This document shows, one piece after another, positions 6,033-6,846 of a DNA stretch of 6,846 bases. The position numbers and the translations under genes were made by a program. The notes under the pieces were generated by a model that was not told where the DNA came from, made no database searches, and was given only the letters and a program-made list of their open reading frames with translations. This stretch comes from an uncultured Clostridia bacterium (lineage in GTDB: Bacteria > Bacillota_A > Clostridia > Christensenellales > Aristaeellaceae): the NCBI GenBank assembly GCA_945871545.1, contig CAMBWJ010000098.1:1-6846 (forward strand), read 5' to 3'. Position 1 is the first letter of the stretch. Every line of letters starts with the position of its first letter.

Positions 6033-6061
6033 TTGAAAAGGGCGGTTCAAACGGGTATAAT
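6033..6061 (+). promoter_or_regulatory. Divergent sigma-70/sigma-A promoter for the amidohydrolase
   Basis: TTGAAA (6033-6038), a 17-bp spacer and TATAAT (6056-6061) form a near-consensus promoter. The predicted start is near 6068, leaving a leader of about 28 nt before the ATG. A TTGAA…TTCAA dyad (6033-6037 and 6046-6050) covers the -35 box and the spacer. The -35 box is 28 bp from the -35 box of the oppositely directed rubrerythrin promoter. Confidence 0.85.
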
Positions 6062-6095
6062 GATATGAGATTTGACGTACAAGGATGGTACAAAC

Positions 6096-6846
6096 ATGTT
6101 CGGCGATTGCCACATTCACATGATTCTGGACGGCATATATTATCGCGCCGCCATCGACGCCCAGAAGGAGCGGGTGGACGAGGCGCTGGTGCGCGCGCGA
6201 CTGGAGGCCTACCGGGACGCGGGAATCCGTTTTCTGCGCGACGGCGGCGACGCCTGGGGCGTGGGCAGCTTCGCGGCGGGGATCGCCGGGGAGTACGGCC
6301 TCGACTACCGCACGCCCGCCTTTCCCATCCACCGGAAGGGCCGCTACGGCGGCTTTATCGGAAAGGGCTACGACACGCTGAATGAATATGCGACCCTGGT
6401 CGGTTTGGCGCGAAAGCAGGGCGCGGACTTCATCAAGATCATGATCTCCGGCCTGATGGACTTCGATTGCTACGGCAGAATCACCAGCGAGCCGCTGCCG
6501 GCGGGGGAGATCCGGGAGCTGATCCGCATCGCCCATGAGGAGGGCTTCGCGGTGATGGCCCACGCCAACGGCGCGGACACGGTGAAGGCGGCGGTGGAGG
6601 CCGGCGTGGATTCCATCGAGCACGGTGCGTATCTGGACGATGAAGCGGTGCGGATGCTGGCGCAGAGCGACGCGGTCTGGGTGCCCACGTTGGTCACCAT
6701 CGGCAACCTCATCGGCGAGGGCCGCTATCCCGACGCGGTGCTCCGGCCGCTGCTGCGCCTGCAGATGGACAACGTGGCCGAGTGCGCGCGCCTGGGCGGC
6801 AAGATCGCCCTGGGGAGCGATGCGGGTGCATACCGGGTGTTCCACG
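6096..6846 (+). CDS. Amidohydrolase-superfamily metal-dependent hydrolase, partial at 3' end
   Basis: TIM-barrel metal hydrolase related to the imidazolonepropionase-like amidohydrolases (COG1228 group); the substrate cannot be told from sequence. The first 250 residues are in the window and the gene continues past the edge. The metal-site residues can be followed in order: HxH at His6/His8 (DCHIH), the probable carboxylated lysine Lys114 in FIKIMISG, His156 in MAHANG, His176 in SIEHGAYL and the catalytic Asp242 in LGSDAG. A GGDAWG motif (50-55) and a tyrosine/glycine-rich stretch (83-92) lie between. The ATG follows AAGGATGG (6081-6088), and an in-frame TGA at 6066-6068 blocks any real extension, so the usual 40-60-residue N-terminal part before HxH is absent. 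It has its own promoter and is transcribed away from rubrerythrin, so no link to the nucleoside importer is claimed. Confidence 0.88.
   Translation, partial: MFGDCHIHMILDGIYYRAAIDAQKERVDEALVRARLEAYRDAGIRFLRDGGDAWGVGSFAAGIAGEYGLDYRTPAFPIHRKGRYGGFIGKGYDTLNEYATLVGLARKQGADFIKIMISGLMDFDCYGRITSEPLPAGEIRELIRIAHEEGFAVMAHANGADTVKAAVEAGVDSIEHGAYLDDEAVRMLAQSDAVWVPTLVTIGNLIGEGRYPDAVLRPLLRLQMDNVAECARLGGKIALGSDAGAYRVFH

Noticed and set aside
6065..6385. Plus-strand frame starting at ATG 6065
   Set aside because: It begins at or before the predicted transcription start, has no Shine-Dalgarno, and translates to an Arg/His/Gly-rich shadow of the amidohydrolase.

Overview
This is a roughly 60% GC (estimated by eye), densely coding bacterial window. 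The gene content suggests an anaerobic Bacillota, probably a high-GC gut-type clostridium in the wider Clostridia/Christensenellales range. The clues are a BMP-family nucleoside-type ABC transporter, a classical rubrerythrin, and a small stand-alone ferredoxin:thioredoxin reductase-like iron-sulfur protein, all behind strong purine-rich Shine-Dalgarno sites. The taxonomy is inferred from gene content and protein style only. No ribosomal RNA or other marker gene is present.

Left part (57-5053, plus strand): a complete four-gene ABC importer operon in the order substrate-binding protein, double-NBD ATPase, permease 1, permease 2. This is the layout of the BMP/PnrA-NupNOPQ type of purine nucleoside transporter. 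A 12-bp perfect hairpin follows the binding-protein gene. It probably makes the binding protein more abundant than the membrane parts. The ATPase starts at TTG, the ATPase and permease 1 overlap in ATGA, and permease 2 starts directly after the permease 1 stop codon. A strong hairpin at 5071-5096 closes the operon and also serves the convergent genes.

Middle part (5111-5917, minus strand): an oxidative-stress/redox pair. Rubrerythrin is transcribed first, from a perfect-consensus promoter (TTGACA, 17 bp, TATAAT). The 65-residue FTR catalytic-chain-like protein lies downstream, with a terminator-like hairpin between the two. No separate promoter is visible for the small gene, so it probably depends on read-through.

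Right part (6033-6846, plus strand): a divergent promoter drives an amidohydrolase-superfamily enzyme (imidazolonepropionase-like group). The gene runs off the window edge and begins almost directly at its metal-binding HxH motif.

No mobile element, CRISPR array or RNA gene was found. I do not see a clearly new multi-gene system. The best second looks are the shifted cysteine pattern of the small FTR-like protein and its linkage to rubrerythrin, an acidic DxDGD loop in the binding protein, the missing lipobox of that protein, and the dyads around the rubrerythrin promoter.
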